Numbered from the stretch's first letter, positions 33,575-42,935 are shown. The stretch: DNA of 64,000 bases from Cuniculiplasma divulgatum (GCA_031200235.1 CP133595.1:434001-498000), one strand, 5' to 3'. The notes: generated by a model not told the origin, from the letters alone. Numbers and translations are program-made.

Positions 33575-34786
33575 ATGGATATAGATGAGAACAGATTTGA
33601 GGGCATGCTTGCTGGAAAGACGGTCATACTGACGGTCACTGCCAGCATTTCACTTTACAGGATGCCGGACCTTGTGAGGGACCTTCGCCGCGAGGGTGCA
33701 AGGGTGATAGTGGGAATGTCAAAGGAGGCTGCTTCCATGATAAGTCCCACCATATTCCAGTGGGCGTCAGAAAACGACGTTGTGACTGCTGTAGGCGGGA
33801 ATATAGAGCATATCAGCCTCTTCATTGGCCACGCAGGTGATACGGCACTTCTCATTTGCCCGGCATCGCACAACACAGTGGGTAAGATTGCAAACGGCAT
33901 TTCTGATGATGTGCCATCACTTTTCTTTTCATTCGCCATTGGCAACGGAAACCCTGTGTGCATTTGCCCGGCAATGCATGAAGGCATGATGGTGAATCCC
34001 ATAAACCACAGGAACCTGCAGGCACTGGAAGATGCTGGAGTACAGATAATTCCACCCAGAATATCGGAAGAAAAGGCAAAGATCTCCGAAAATGACCTCA
34101 TAATAGACCATGTATGCAGGCTATTCCACGGAAAGACCCTGCGTGGAAAGAGTGTGCTCATAATCGGCGGAAGAGGGGAGGAGATGATTGATCCTGTAAG
34201 GGCAGTTTCCAATCTAGGTAGCGGCTTCACACTGTCATGGTTTGCAGTGAATGCTTTCAGGCTTGGCGCAGCAAGCATAGTTATGATAGGCAACACCGAA
34301 TATCGCGTTCCGGAATACGCTGAGTACATTCATGCAGTGAAGATGGAGGAATTCGAAGCAGAAGTGGACAGTATCCTGTCAAAGAGGAATTTCGATGTGG
34401 TCATCAACTGCGCTTCGCTTTCTGACTTCATTGTGAAGGAGAAGTCAGGGAGCAAGATGCCTGGAGACAGAAGCGCTACAGTAACCCTGATTCCCAGGGA
34501 GAAGCTTCTTGATCGCATAAGGAAGAAGCACGGCGGCAGGCTCGTGGCCTTCAAGCTGGATGACGAAGTATCTCCGGATCAGGTGTACAGAAAAGTCAGC
34601 TCCAGCAGGCCGGACCTTGTGGTTTACAACAGCATATCACGTGGATCCGGGCCATTCGGAACGGTGAGCAACCATTACATTTTCATCAGGCCCAATGATC
34701 ATGAGGATCAGGGAATACTCTCCAAGCCCCAGATGACCCAGAAGGTGCTATTCCTTCTGTATTCAAAGTCAACGGAGGCACCATGA
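33575..34786 (+). CDS. coaBC: Phosphopantothenoylcysteine decarboxylase/phosphopantothenate-cysteine ligase
   Basis: About 403 residues from ATG 33575. The N-terminal flavoprotein half has VTASISLYRMPDLVRDL, the catalytic-His region GNIEHISLF, PASHNTVGKIANGISDD and CPAMHEGM. The C-terminal ligase half has GGRGEEMIDPVRAVSNLGSG, NCASLSDF and AFKLDDE. Together they convert phosphopantothenate plus cysteine into phosphopantetheine for coenzyme A. The E. coli Cys loop is replaced by EEKAKISEND, the form I associate with archaeal CoaBC. The next gene overlaps by four bases. Confidence 0.93.
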   Translation: MDIDENRFEGMLAGKTVILTVTASISLYRMPDLVRDLRREGARVIVGMSKEAASMISPTIFQWASENDVVTAVGGNIEHISLFIGHAGDTALLICPASHNTVGKIANGISDDVPSLFFSFAIGNGNPVCICPAMHEGMMVNPINHRNLQALEDAGVQIIPPRISEEKAKISENDLIIDHVCRLFHGKTLRGKSVLIIGGRGEEMIDPVRAVSNLGSGFTLSWFAVNAFRLGAASIVMIGNTEYRVPEYAEYIHAVKMEEFEAEVDSILSKRNFDVVINCASLSDFIVKEKSGSKMPGDRSATVTLIPREKLLDRIRKKHGGRLVAFKLDDEVSPDQVYRKVSSSRPDLVVYNSISRGSGPFGTVSNHYIFIRPNDHEDQGILSKPQMTQKVLFLLYSKSTEAP

Positions 34787-35541
34787 GGATAGTCTCCGTT
34801 CAGGCACCAAGATGTGGAATTTCCTCCGCTGCCGGATATGCATCAGCACTGGCCCGGGAACTGGAAGCCATAGATCCGGATCTGGTAGTTCTGCCGGAGA
34901 AATGGGTAACAGATCGCCTGGAGCAGGATTCGGCAGACCTCTGGGCCATACTGGGGGTATTCATGGATCTTTCCTCGTCAAACGGATCCTCTGTTATTCC
35001 TGGAAGCTTCAGCATAATCAGGGATAGCAAGCTGTACAACTCCTCACCGTTCATCAGGAATGGAAGGGTGCAGGGATTTCAGGATAAGATATCGCCATAC
35101 AGGAACGAACGTTCCATTTATGAGCCTGGCAGGGACATAAGTGTCTTTGACGCAGATTCTATCAGGATAGCAATAGCAGTCTGCTACGACCTTGACTTCC
35201 CGTACTACACAAAGGTAGCTGTGGCTCGGGGTGCCAGAATGCTCGTGAATCCATCCCTTATTGTGAAGGAATTTCATGAGATGTGGCACATTTACGTCCG
35301 CGGCAGATCCCTGGAGAACAGGATTCCTGTTGTGTCTGTGAATTCACTATCCGATCCTTTTGGGGGCGGATCCATGATAACGTGGATGGATTATACGGAC
35401 AGTGGAGTCCTGCTGAAAAGTACTGAGTGCAATACCGCACCCGTAACAGTGGCCGAGATTGACGAAAAGAGAGTAGATGGCCCACTGCTTGCGAGATTCG
35501 ATGAAGATCCTGGCGAATACGGCATTTCAAGCACCCGGTGA
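34783..35541 (+). CDS. Carbon-nitrogen hydrolase (nitrilase superfamily)
   Basis: 252 residues with the full Glu-Lys-Cys triad: E39 (VVLPEKW), K102 (FQDKISPY), C134 (AVCYDLDFP). The family hydrolyses amides, carbamoyl compounds or nitriles in the cytosol. The ATG overlaps the coaBC stop by four bases (ATGA), so it is translated with it. This hints at a pantothenate- or cofactor-related amide substrate, or repair of damaged metabolites; this is inference. Confidence 0.92.
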   Translation: MRIVSVQAPRCGISSAAGYASALARELEAIDPDLVVLPEKWVTDRLEQDSADLWAILGVFMDLSSSNGSSVIPGSFSIIRDSKLYNSSPFIRNGRVQGFQDKISPYRNERSIYEPGRDISVFDADSIRIAIAVCYDLDFPYYTKVAVARGARMLVNPSLIVKEFHEMWHIYVRGRSLENRIPVVSVNSLSDPFGGGSMITWMDYTDSGVLLKSTECNTAPVTVAEIDEKRVDGPLLARFDEDPGEYGISSTR

Positions 35542-35543
35542 TA

Positions 35544-36266
35544 TTATTTATTGGCCTTGCCTTCCATAATGTATCTGGAGATAATTCCGGCAACCTCCTC
35601 CGGGTTGGAAGTCTGCGGAGTATGCCCTGCACCATTTATGATCTCAAGATGGCTGCCATGTATGAGTGAATGAAGCTGATAGGCATATTCCACCGAAATT
35701 ATCCTGTCCTCTGAACCCCAGATTATTGTTGCGGGAACAGAAATGGACCCAAGTTCTCCATCTGTCAGCTTTTCCCGCCCTGTGGCATTGTTCATAATCA
35801 TCTGCCTTATGCTTTCCCTGCTGTTCCCTGGATTCATCCGCATGATCCTGTCCACAAATGCTTCCATAGCTTCTGGGGTATCTTCACCCACAGTTTTGTT
35901 TATGCCTGCAGAATCAACCAGGAAGAGATGCAATACGGGCATGCCGGACAGAACCAGCCTGAGTGATACCCAGCCGCCATATGAGTTACCTACCAGGACA
36001 GGATGGCTGATGCCAAGACTGTCTGCGAAGCTGCGGATCACCCTGCACTGCATGCCAATTGTATAATCATAATTGTCAATCATCGTTCTTCCCTGACCTG
36101 CAAGATCCGGCATGTAAAGTGCAAATACAGGATCAAGATACTGCTGGAGCTTTATCCAGTTGTTTCCGGATCCCCCAAGGCCATGCAGGAAAATTATGGG
36201 AATTGTTCCGTCCCTGTGGAGGTATGAAATCTTTCCGAGATTGGTATGTATTTCACGTCTCTGCAT
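35544..36266 (-). CDS. Alpha/beta hydrolase
   Basis: 240 residues. The oxyanion motif is PIIFLHGLGGSGNNW, the nucleophile elbow VGNSYGGWVSL (Ser), the acid WGSEDRIISVEYAYQL, and the catalytic His in GAGHTPQTSNPEEV. No signal peptide. An esterase, lipase or C-C hydrolase; the substrate is unknown. It is convergent with the nitrilase gene, with two bases between the stops. Confidence 0.92.
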   Translation of the reverse strand: MQRREIHTNLGKISYLHRDGTIPIIFLHGLGGSGNNWIKLQQYLDPVFALYMPDLAGQGRTMIDNYDYTIGMQCRVIRSFADSLGISHPVLVGNSYGGWVSLRLVLSGMPVLHLFLVDSAGINKTVGEDTPEAMEAFVDRIMRMNPGNSRESIRQMIMNNATGREKLTDGELGSISVPATIIWGSEDRIISVEYAYQLHSLIHGSHLEIINGAGHTPQTSNPEEVAGIISRYIMEGKANK

Positions 36267-36388
36267 TATCTGGGATTATATTATCAGATAAAAGGAAACG
36301 TCAGGCACACACTTGAAGTTACCCATCATAGTTAGCTTTGGGATGCTGCATGTAAAATGTGATATTCCAAATAACAATAGAGGAACAC

Positions 36389-37828
36389 ATGCCATTTCAA
36401 GATCTCAGGAGCTACCTGAACGAACTCAGGGGAAAATCCATGCTGGTTGACGTTAGTGCACAGGTTGACCCTGACCTGGAACTCACGCATATATTGAGTG
36501 AGGAGCTACGGATAGGAAAGAAGAGGACAATTGTATTCAACGATGTGAAGGGGAGCAGCATACCCGTTGCCGGGAATCTCTTTGGCGACTGGGAAAGAAT
36601 GAAGATGGTCCTTGGAGATGAGCCCATCAACATCGGGAACCGCCTGCTTGAACTTGTGCAGGTTCCAAGTGATACAGATTCCATGATGTCCAAGGGCCTC
36701 AAGATGTTCAGGGAACTGGGCGGCATAAGGCCTAAGGTGCACAACGATCTGGATTCCGACCACATTGATGCCGGCAAGCCGGATCTTCTCCAGTATCCCA
36801 TATGCCGCACATGGCCAAAGGATGGGGGAAAATACATCACTCTTCCCCTTGTTATAACAAAGGATCCAGTGAGCGGAAACAGGAACGTGGGAATGTACAG
36901 GCTGCAGCTCTATGATTCTGAGACCCTGGGCATGCACTGGCAGATTCACAAGGGGGGCGCAGAGAACTATGACAGGCAGAGGGAAAGATCAAAGCCGCTT
37001 GATGTTGCAGTTGTGCTGGGCACAGATCCACTGAACATATTCTCTGCAGTTGCACCTCTTCCCAACGGGCTTGACGAATTCTCCTTCGCAGGGCTCATCT
37101 CCAGGGACAGGGTTGACCTGGCAAAGGGTTCCACAGTAAACCTGGAATATCCAAGCAATTCAGAAATCGTTCTTGAAGGCTATGTGGACCCTGCCGAATC
37201 AAGGGTTGAGGGACCCTTCGGGGACCACACGGGATATTATTCCCTGGAGGAGGAATTCCCCGTGCTGCATGTCAGGAAGGTATTCCAGAGGAAGAAGCCC
37301 ATCTATCCCACCACAATAGTGGGCAAACTCTGGCACGAGGATGTCATACTGGGAAAGGCGGTTGAGCGGATGTTCCTTCCAGTAATAAAATTCCAGATAC
37401 CTGAAATAGTTGACCTGAACACCATGGAGGAGGCCGTATTCCATAACATGGTCATAGTGTCAATACGCAAGAGATACCCGGGGCAGGCAAAGAAAGTAAT
37501 GTTTGCCCTCTGGGGCCTGGGGCAGCTCATGTTCTCCAAGATAATTGTGGTTGTTGATGACGACATAGACGTTCATGACAGGAAGCAGGTAATATGGGCC
37601 ATGTCCACCAGGATCGACCCTGACAGGGATGTCTTCACTGTGAAGGGGACAGTGACCGACAGCCTTGATCACGCTTCCCCCATATTCAACTATGGCTCAA
37701 AGATGGGAATTGACGCCACAAGGAAAGGCGCCTCGGAAGGGTATATGAGAAGGTGGCCTGAAACCATGCAGATGCCGCCAGAAGTGGTGGAATCCGTGAA
37801 GAAGAAATGGGGCGCGCTGGGCCTATGA
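36389..37828 (+). CDS. UbiD-family prenylated-FMN decarboxylase
   Basis: 479 residues from ATG 36389, which has GAGG about nine bases upstream; an in-frame GTG at 36359 is less likely. The middle has the family block KGGAENYDRQRERSKPLDVAVVLG and VEGPFGDHTGYYS, containing the catalytic Glu/Arg region, then KLWHEDVILGKAVERMFLP. UbiD enzymes decarboxylate aromatic or unsaturated acids with a flavin made by UbiX. Coupling with the following ubiA gene suggests menaquinone synthesis (MqnL-type step of the futalosine route) but the exact substrate is inferred. Confidence 0.92.
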   Translation: MPFQDLRSYLNELRGKSMLVDVSAQVDPDLELTHILSEELRIGKKRTIVFNDVKGSSIPVAGNLFGDWERMKMVLGDEPINIGNRLLELVQVPSDTDSMMSKGLKMFRELGGIRPKVHNDLDSDHIDAGKPDLLQYPICRTWPKDGGKYITLPLVITKDPVSGNRNVGMYRLQLYDSETLGMHWQIHKGGAENYDRQRERSKPLDVAVVLGTDPLNIFSAVAPLPNGLDEFSFAGLISRDRVDLAKGSTVNLEYPSNSEIVLEGYVDPAESRVEGPFGDHTGYYSLEEEFPVLHVRKVFQRKKPIYPTTIVGKLWHEDVILGKAVERMFLPVIKFQIPEIVDLNTMEEAVFHNMVIVSIRKRYPGQAKKVMFALWGLGQLMFSKIIVVVDDDIDVHDRKQVIWAMSTRIDPDRDVFTVKGTVTDSLDHASPIFNYGSKMGIDATRKGASEGYMRRWPETMQMPPEVVESVKKKWGALGL

Positions 37829-38682
37829 ATGCCAGGGACATCGTTGACTACATCAAGCTTGAGCACACTGTATTCGATCTGCCGTTTGTTTTCAGCGGTG
37901 CAGTTCTTGCATCCCATGGCTCCTATAACTACGTGAAGCTGCTGCTCATACTGGTGGCCACCACTAGCGCCAGAGCAACTGCAATGTCCGTGAACAGGAT
38001 AGAGGGAGTAAGGTATGACAGGATAAATCCCAGGAAGAAGGACTGGCTCCTGGTATCTGGAAAGCTCAGCGTGCGGAAGGCCATCATTTTAACCATGGTA
38101 TTTGGCATTATCTTTGAACTTTCAGCGTATTTCCTCAACACCTTTGTCCTCATGCTCTCTCCCATTGTCCTTGTGCTGTTCATAACGGACCCGCTTCTCA
38201 AGAGGATCACTCCATGGAGGCACATCTACATGGGGCTCACCATAGGTGTGGGCGTGCTTGCAGGATATCTTGCCATCGTTCCGGCATTCCCGTCAACACT
38301 ACCGCTCTATCTCATATTTGCAGGATCATCCCTATGGATAGCCGGCTTTGATATGATATACACAATCCCTGATGTTGACACCGACAAGGTTTTCGGCCTC
38401 AGGACGGTTATGACGGATTTCGGCATCCGGAAGGGGCTAATATTATCCAATATAATCCATGGGGTTACCTTTGCATTCTTCCTGGCACTGGCACTCTACA
38501 TGAGGTCAGTATTCTATGACATTGCCCTCATACCCATCCTTGGCCTCATAATATACCAGCACTACATTGTGAAGCCTGATGACCCCCGGAGCATCAAGGT
38601 ATCCTTCAGGAACTCAAACACTTTCATAGGCTTCATTTTCCTGGCAGGAGTCATCCTTTCAATTGCCTTTGGGGGCTACTGA
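37825..38682 (+). CDS. UbiA-family prenyltransferase (menaquinone-type candidate)
   Basis: 285 residues, multi-helix membrane protein. The first Mg-binding motif is NRIEGVRYDRINPRKKDW, where the first Asp of N-R-x-x-D is replaced, and the second is DMIYTIPDVDTDK (D-x3-Y-x-x-x-D-x3-D). The protein attaches an isoprenyl tail to an aromatic acid in the cell membrane. The ATG overlaps the ubiD stop (ATGA). The pair ubiD-ubiA matches MqnL/MqnP logic. No mqnA-D genes are in this window. Confidence 0.9.
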   Translation: MNARDIVDYIKLEHTVFDLPFVFSGAVLASHGSYNYVKLLLILVATTSARATAMSVNRIEGVRYDRINPRKKDWLLVSGKLSVRKAIILTMVFGIIFELSAYFLNTFVLMLSPIVLVLFITDPLLKRITPWRHIYMGLTIGVGVLAGYLAIVPAFPSTLPLYLIFAGSSLWIAGFDMIYTIPDVDTDKVFGLRTVMTDFGIRKGLILSNIIHGVTFAFFLALALYMRSVFYDIALIPILGLIIYQHYIVKPDDPRSIKVSFRNSNTFIGFIFLAGVILSIAFGGY

Positions 38683-39806
38683 TCTCCTTCGACCTTCGCT
38701 GAACCTGCTGTGAATGAACGGGAAAGCATCCTTGCGAATGCCGCAAATGCAACGATGGAAAGGAGTCCGAAGGCTCCTACCGATGACCATATCCTCAGGC
38801 CGTTGTAGGCGTATATGGCTATGAAGAATGCACCTACACTGGGTCCCAGTGCCCTGCCTGTGGAATTCACCATTCCAAGGAATCCCATGTACCTTGCCAC
38901 CTTCCCTTCGGGCGCAATTCTTGACACAACCGTGTTCATTATTGGCGACGTGAGATTTTCACCGATGGTGATGATGACCATGTCTCCCATGAACTGAGGA
39001 AGCGTGGTGGAAAATCCAACAAGCAGGTACCCCACAGTATATGCCAGGGCGCCTGCAATCATGGAAACGATGTCGGGGTACCTCTTCATGAAATTTGTTA
39101 TGGGGTACTGCCCAACCACAACCACAACGCCATTCACAGCATATATGTAGCCTATGAGGTCTGTGGGAACGGCAGCCCTGACTCCTGCATAAAGAGGCAG
39201 TGTCACGGAAAACTGCGACGATACCAGTGTGACCAGGAACGTTCCAGCGGAAAATACCAGCAGGAACCTGTCAAAGCTGATCATCTGTATCCTTCCCGAT
39301 CCCTTTTCCCTTTTCCTGAAAGTCCCTCTCTCCCTGACAAAGAAGAGAACCACTATGCCCTGTATGAGGCTTGATACCGCCACAAGCAGGAATATCCAGA
39401 ATATTCCGAAGTTGAATATGAGCGACCCTGTGAGCGGGCCGATTGCCCACCCCAGGTTTGCCATTATCCTGTATACAACATATCCCCTTGACCTGTCTGC
39501 AATTGAGGTCACGTCCGCTATGAGGGCCCCAGCTGACGGAAACACAAGTGCTCCTCCGAAGGATGTCAGGACAAACATGGCAATGATGGTGGGTATTGGC
39601 AGCCTGATGAGGATTCCAATGGCGATGGCGAAATAAAGTGCTGATCCGGCCCCACTGCCCAGGAGCAGCGTCTTCTTCCTGCCCAGCGAATCTGCCAGTG
39701 CTCCGCCAACAAGACTGAAGACTATGGACCCCACTGAAAGCAGGGTGAATATTATGCCAACTTCATAAACCGGGATGTGCAGATCCAGCTGGAAGAAGAG
39801 GGCCAT
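38676..39806 (-). CDS. MFS transporter; N-terminus uncertain
   Basis: 376 residues from ATG 39806, with about 11 helices. The MFS motif A is GGALADSLGRKKTLLLGSG. ATG 39806 falls inside the first helix: the same frame stays open upstream to about 39914 and encodes FLFSNRELWAVSIASGIRSIG, typical of MFS helix 1, but has no ATG, GTG or TTG. An ATG in another frame at 39910-39908 has a well-placed TATA-like box (39937-39945). Either a frameshift or a non-AUG start is involved. Overlaps ubiA by seven bases, tail to tail. Substrate unknown. Confidence 0.85.
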   Translation of the reverse strand: MALFFQLDLHIPVYEVGIIFTLLSVGSIVFSLVGGALADSLGRKKTLLLGSGAGSALYFAIAIGILIRLPIPTIIAMFVLTSFGGALVFPSAGALIADVTSIADRSRGYVVYRIMANLGWAIGPLTGSLIFNFGIFWIFLLVAVSSLIQGIVVLFFVRERGTFRKREKGSGRIQMISFDRFLLVFSAGTFLVTLVSSQFSVTLPLYAGVRAAVPTDLIGYIYAVNGVVVVVGQYPITNFMKRYPDIVSMIAGALAYTVGYLLVGFSTTLPQFMGDMVIITIGENLTSPIMNTVVSRIAPEGKVARYMGFLGMVNSTGRALGPSVGAFFIAIYAYNGLRIWSSVGAFGLLSIVAFAAFARMLSRSFTAGSAKVEGDQ

Positions 39807-39981
39807 GAAGGGCCATGTTGCCCCGAACCCGATGGAACGTATGCCCGAGGCTATGCTTACTGCCCAAAGCTCCCTGTTGCTGAATAGAAATGCTCCGGAA
39901 ATGCGTCCATTAGCCGTATGGGGCTAGAACAGTGACATATAAAAATCTCGGCAAGTATGGTGCGGCATGGCAGCCATGAAA

Positions 39982-40308
39982 TCAGAGGCTGAGCCCGTGA
40001 ACCGAAGGCTTCCCCGTCATGGATTTCTTAACAGTCACCGTCTGCCGGTCCCTGTCTATGGCGTTGAACACAGCGCCGTCCAGTGCAAGCATGTATCCCT
40101 CGCCGGCAAACAGGCGGTGGGAATCATCAGGAACCTGGCTGATCCTTACCTCTGGATAGAAAATAGGCTGGCAGTCCCTGTCATTGCAGGGGCCGGGGCG
40201 TGATTTCGCCTCAAGGATTATGTAATTGCCTGCAGTGGCCACGGACATAAGGGAACGGCTTATGATGATCCTGCCTTTCCCCACCGGGATTGTCACATCA
40301 TCTGCCAT
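39982..40308 (-). CDS. Hypothetical protein after inorganic pyrophosphatase
   Basis: 108 residues, beta-rich, with GPCNDRDCQP holding two cysteines six residues apart. No membrane segment. I recognise no family. Its ATG overlaps the pyrophosphatase stop by one base (TAATG), so the pair is translated together. Lengths and the neat overlap support a real gene. Confidence 0.72.
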   Translation of the reverse strand: MADDVTIPVGKGRIIISRSLMSVATAGNYIILEAKSRPGPCNDRDCQPIFYPEVRISQVPDDSHRLFAGEGYMLALDGAVFNAIDRDRQTVTVKKSMTGKPSVHGLSL

Positions 40309-40847
40309 TATTCATACTTCTTTCTGTACGCTTCCATGGATCTCTGGATTTCCCTGACTGCAAACTCCTTGCCTTCCCATCCTGAAACTTCTGTCTTCTT
40401 GTTCTCAAGTATCTTGTATGTCTGGAAGAAATTCGCTATTTCCTTCAGGAGATGCTCCGGAAGATCCTTCAGTGTGTTCACCCCACGATAGAGAGGGTCG
40501 CCTTCCGCTACCATGAGTATCTTGTTGTCCAGATCGCCCTGGTCAATCATCTTCATGACACCAACGGGCCTTGCCTTCAGGACAATGCCGGGATATGTTG
40601 GGTCCTTCAGGAGTACCATTGCATCCAGGGGGTCACCGTCATCATAAAGTGTCTGCGGTATTGCGCCGTACTCAACAGGATACACCACCGATGAGTGCAG
40701 AACACGATCCAGGACCACTCCCGCAAATTCCTTGGACATCTCGTATTTGTTCCTGCTCCCCCGGGGGGTCTCGATGATTACGTTCAGGTGCTCGGGTGGT
40801 TCGGGACCGACCGGTACCTGGTGCCAATAGCTAGCATTCTTGTTCAT
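40308..40847 (-). CDS. ppa: Inorganic pyrophosphatase (family I)
   Basis: 179 residues. The active site [13 protein letters not shown] contains the family signature D-G-D-P-L-D, and [23 protein letters not shown], and [13 protein letters not shown] are further conserved parts. The enzyme hydrolyses pyrophosphate with Mg2+ in the cytosol. A TATA-like box (TATTTATAC on the minus strand, 40868-40876) is about 25 bases before the ATG, so the message is probably leaderless. Confidence 0.97.
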   Translation of the reverse strand: MNKNASYWHQVPVGPEPPEHLNVIIETPRGSRNKYEMSKEFAGVVLDRVLHSSVVYPVEYGAIPQTLYDDGDPLDAMVLLKDPTYPGIVLKARPVGVMKMIDQGDLDNKILMVAEGDPLYRGVNTLKDLPEHLLKEIANFFQTYKILENKKTEVSGWEGKEFAVREIQRSMEAYRKKYE

Positions 40848-40960
40848 GTTTTGCCATTGAACTGATGTATAAATATCTGCTTCTTTCAGCCATTTATGCC
40901 GTCAGCATGATCTGTCAGGGTTTTCCCTCTTTACGTCGCCTTTGCCGGAAATATTAAACT

Positions 40961-42007
40961 ATGGATCGCCCATTATCTCCTGCATTGACACAGGGGACTA
41001 AACTGGTATCATACAGCCCATTCAGGATCAGCTTTGCCGGCGGCGGAACTGACATCAACCCGTTCTGTGATGCTTACGGCGGGTCCGTTATCAACGCCAC
41101 CATAGATCGGGGTGTCACCGTCATCTACACTCCGGATGAATATGAACTTGAGATATCGTCACGGGACTTCCTCAAGAGCGTCATGATAGTGGGGGAAAAT
41201 GATAACGGGGATGTCCTTCACAAAATGGCGGGACTTTTCAGGAACTATGGCATCGATCGAGGACGGATCAGCATAAACAGCGGCGTTCCACCCGGCTCTG
41301 GCCTTGGGTCGTCAAGCGCACTCACCACCGCTGTTCTATCGTTGATACACATGCACAGAAATGAGTCCAGAGACCCATGGGAAATTGCCAGGGAGGCTTT
41401 CAGCATAGAGAAGAATTACTTCGGCATCACCCTTGGGAAGCAGGACCCCTTTGCCATTGCTGTGGGAGGATTCAAGTTCATGGAATTCACCGGCGGGACA
41501 GAAATAAACCATCCATTGAATCAGAATCAGGCATTCTGGAGAGAACTTGAGGGCAGAACGCTTCTGATCTATACTGGAAAGACGCGGGAGAGTTCGGCAT
41601 ATCTCAGGGATCAGGTGGACCAGTCAGCTGCAGGTAACAGCCAGGTTGTGAGCAATCTCAGGGAAATGAAGGCCCTCACCCATGAGATGTACAGCTGCGC
41701 CCTGAGTGGCGACATGGGCGGGTTTCTCAGGGGAATCAACAGGGGCTGGGAACTCAAGAGGAACCTGGGCCGTAATGTGAGCAACAGCAAGATAGACCGC
41801 ATAATAAACGAGGCTCTGTCAAATGGGGCTGAAGCAGCAAAACTCATGGGCGGCGGCGGCGAGGGATTTGTACTTGCAGTATGCAGGCCTGGATCCATTG
41901 AACAGGTCCAGAGTTCCATGATGAAGTACTCAGACTTCGTCATCAGGGTCTCATTTGAGGAAAGCGGAACAAGATCACAGAGATTTTCCCAGATTTTCCT
42001 TGACTGA
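40961..42007 (+). CDS. GHMP-family sugar kinase (heptose 7-phosphate kinase-like)
   Basis: 348 residues. YSPFRISFAGGGTDINPFCDAYGG at about residue 20 and the ATP loop GVPPGSGLGSSSALTTAV define the GHMP fold. The close relatives with R-I-S-F-A-G-G-G-T-D are D-glycero-D-manno-heptose-7-phosphate kinases (HddA) and similar sugar-1-kinases. LMGGGGEGFVLAVC is GHMP motif 3. A product feeding nucleotide-sugar synthesis would fit the glycan genes near 60 kb, though these are 19 kb away. The 3' end overlaps a convergent Nudix gene by 33 bases. Confidence 0.88.
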   Translation: MDRPLSPALTQGTKLVSYSPFRISFAGGGTDINPFCDAYGGSVINATIDRGVTVIYTPDEYELEISSRDFLKSVMIVGENDNGDVLHKMAGLFRNYGIDRGRISINSGVPPGSGLGSSSALTTAVLSLIHMHRNESRDPWEIAREAFSIEKNYFGITLGKQDPFAIAVGGFKFMEFTGGTEINHPLNQNQAFWRELEGRTLLIYTGKTRESSAYLRDQVDQSAAGNSQVVSNLREMKALTHEMYSCALSGDMGGFLRGINRGWELKRNLGRNVSNSKIDRIINEALSNGAEAAKLMGGGGEGFVLAVCRPGSIEQVQSSMMKYSDFVIRVSFEESGTRSQRFSQIFLD

Positions 42008-42439
42008 AAGGAACTGCGTGAATATCCTGTATGTGAGTCCCCACATGATCCATCCGTCAAAGTCAAGTGCGTCCTGTCCGTTCACAGGATGCTTTATCCT
42101 GTGCCCACTGTTGATGTCCACAACACGGATCTTGTATATCTCAGGGCCAGGTGCGAGCCCCTCAAGGCTGACTGCTGCTATGACAAATGGATATACAGGC
42201 ATGTCTGGCATCCGCATTGAGTGGGTAGGGGGCAATTCCATCACGATGTCATCCGGCTGAAACGAGAGGCTCACCTCTTCCCTGATCTCCCTGAGAACAC
42301 CCTGAATGGCTGTTTCCCCTTCCTTCACATGTCCACCGGGGAAGGCTATGTCTCCGGACCATAGATCACCTTCCCTTCGCTGCCTCTTAACGATGACGAT
42401 GGAATTATGGTGAATTATGAGACCCACAGCAGAATCCAT
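41975..42439 (-). CDS. Nudix hydrolase
   Basis: 154 residues. The Nudix box reads GGHVKEGETAIQGVLREIREEVSLS; all acidic residues (E, REIREE) are present and the final Gly is Ser. The family hydrolyses nucleoside diphosphate derivatives such as CoA, ADP-ribose or oxidised dNTPs. The presence of LPPTHSMRMPDMPVYPFV after the box resembles CoA-type pyrophosphatases. It lies four bases after a DUF1805 gene, likely one operon. Confidence 0.9.
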   Translation of the reverse strand: MDSAVGLIIHHNSIVIVKRQRREGDLWSGDIAFPGGHVKEGETAIQGVLREIREEVSLSFQPDDIVMELPPTHSMRMPDMPVYPFVIAAVSLEGLAPGPEIYKIRVVDINSGHRIKHPVNGQDALDFDGWIMWGLTYRIFTQFLSVKENLGKSL

Positions 42440-42443
42440 GGCT

Positions 42444-42749
42444 TTACGCCAGAAGCCCTAGGATTTCTGATACCTTCTGTCCCTCTCTTATGCCCATGGC
42501 TGAGGCTTTCTCAGAGACGCCCGCTACCTTGCTCTCGGTCATGGACCTGAGGTCGGAAACCCCCGTAACACGTACTGCAACATCACCCAGCTTGTTGGCA
42601 GCTTCAAGGTTGAGGTATCCGCACATCACAAACCCTTTGCTTCCCTTCAGCACCAGCAGCGGAGCAGTGCCCATGGCCATTCGCATAAATTCAAAACTTT
42701 TCCCGCCTATCTCCACAGATTCTGCCTGAATCATGGTGAGAAATGCCAT
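42444..42749 (-). CDS. DUF1805 family protein
   Basis: 101 residues matching YunC-like DUF1805: a strand with PLLVLKGSKGFVMCGYLNLEAANKLGDVAVRVTGV is characteristic. Helical C-terminus. Function unknown in the family as far as I know. A TATA-like CATATCATATG is about 28 bases upstream of the ATG. Followed by the Nudix gene after four bases. Confidence 0.83.
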   Translation of the reverse strand: MAFLTMIQAESVEIGGKSFEFMRMAMGTAPLLVLKGSKGFVMCGYLNLEAANKLGDVAVRVTGVSDLRSMTESKVAGVSEKASAMGIREGQKVSEILGLLA

Positions 42750-42897
42750 GCATGCATAAAACCTGTTCTCATATGATATGGCAGTCTGCTTGTGGAACCA
42801 TCAACTCTACCATACCATGTTCCAGGTGAAATAGGGTAATTGCAATCCGGCATCGTGCCTGTTGGAATGCCGCCGACATGGGGCCTGATTGGAAATG

Positions 42898-42935
42898 GTT
42901 ATATAGAAGTTTATTTTTACTAGTCTGAGGTCATT
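42898..42935 (+). promoter_or_regulatory. Thermosome promoter and ribosome-binding site
   Basis: TATA-like TTATATAG at 42899-42906 and a second AT-rich stretch TTTATTTTT at 42911-42919 precede the thermosome gene. GAGGT lies five to six bases before the ATG at 42936, so a short leader with a Shine-Dalgarno site is likely. Confidence 0.6.

Noticed and set aside
33575-34786. Loss of the catalytic cysteine loop in coaBC
   Set aside because: The EEGKAK-like replacement and the PAMH motif are, as I recall, usual for archaeal CoaBC, so this is not an anomaly.
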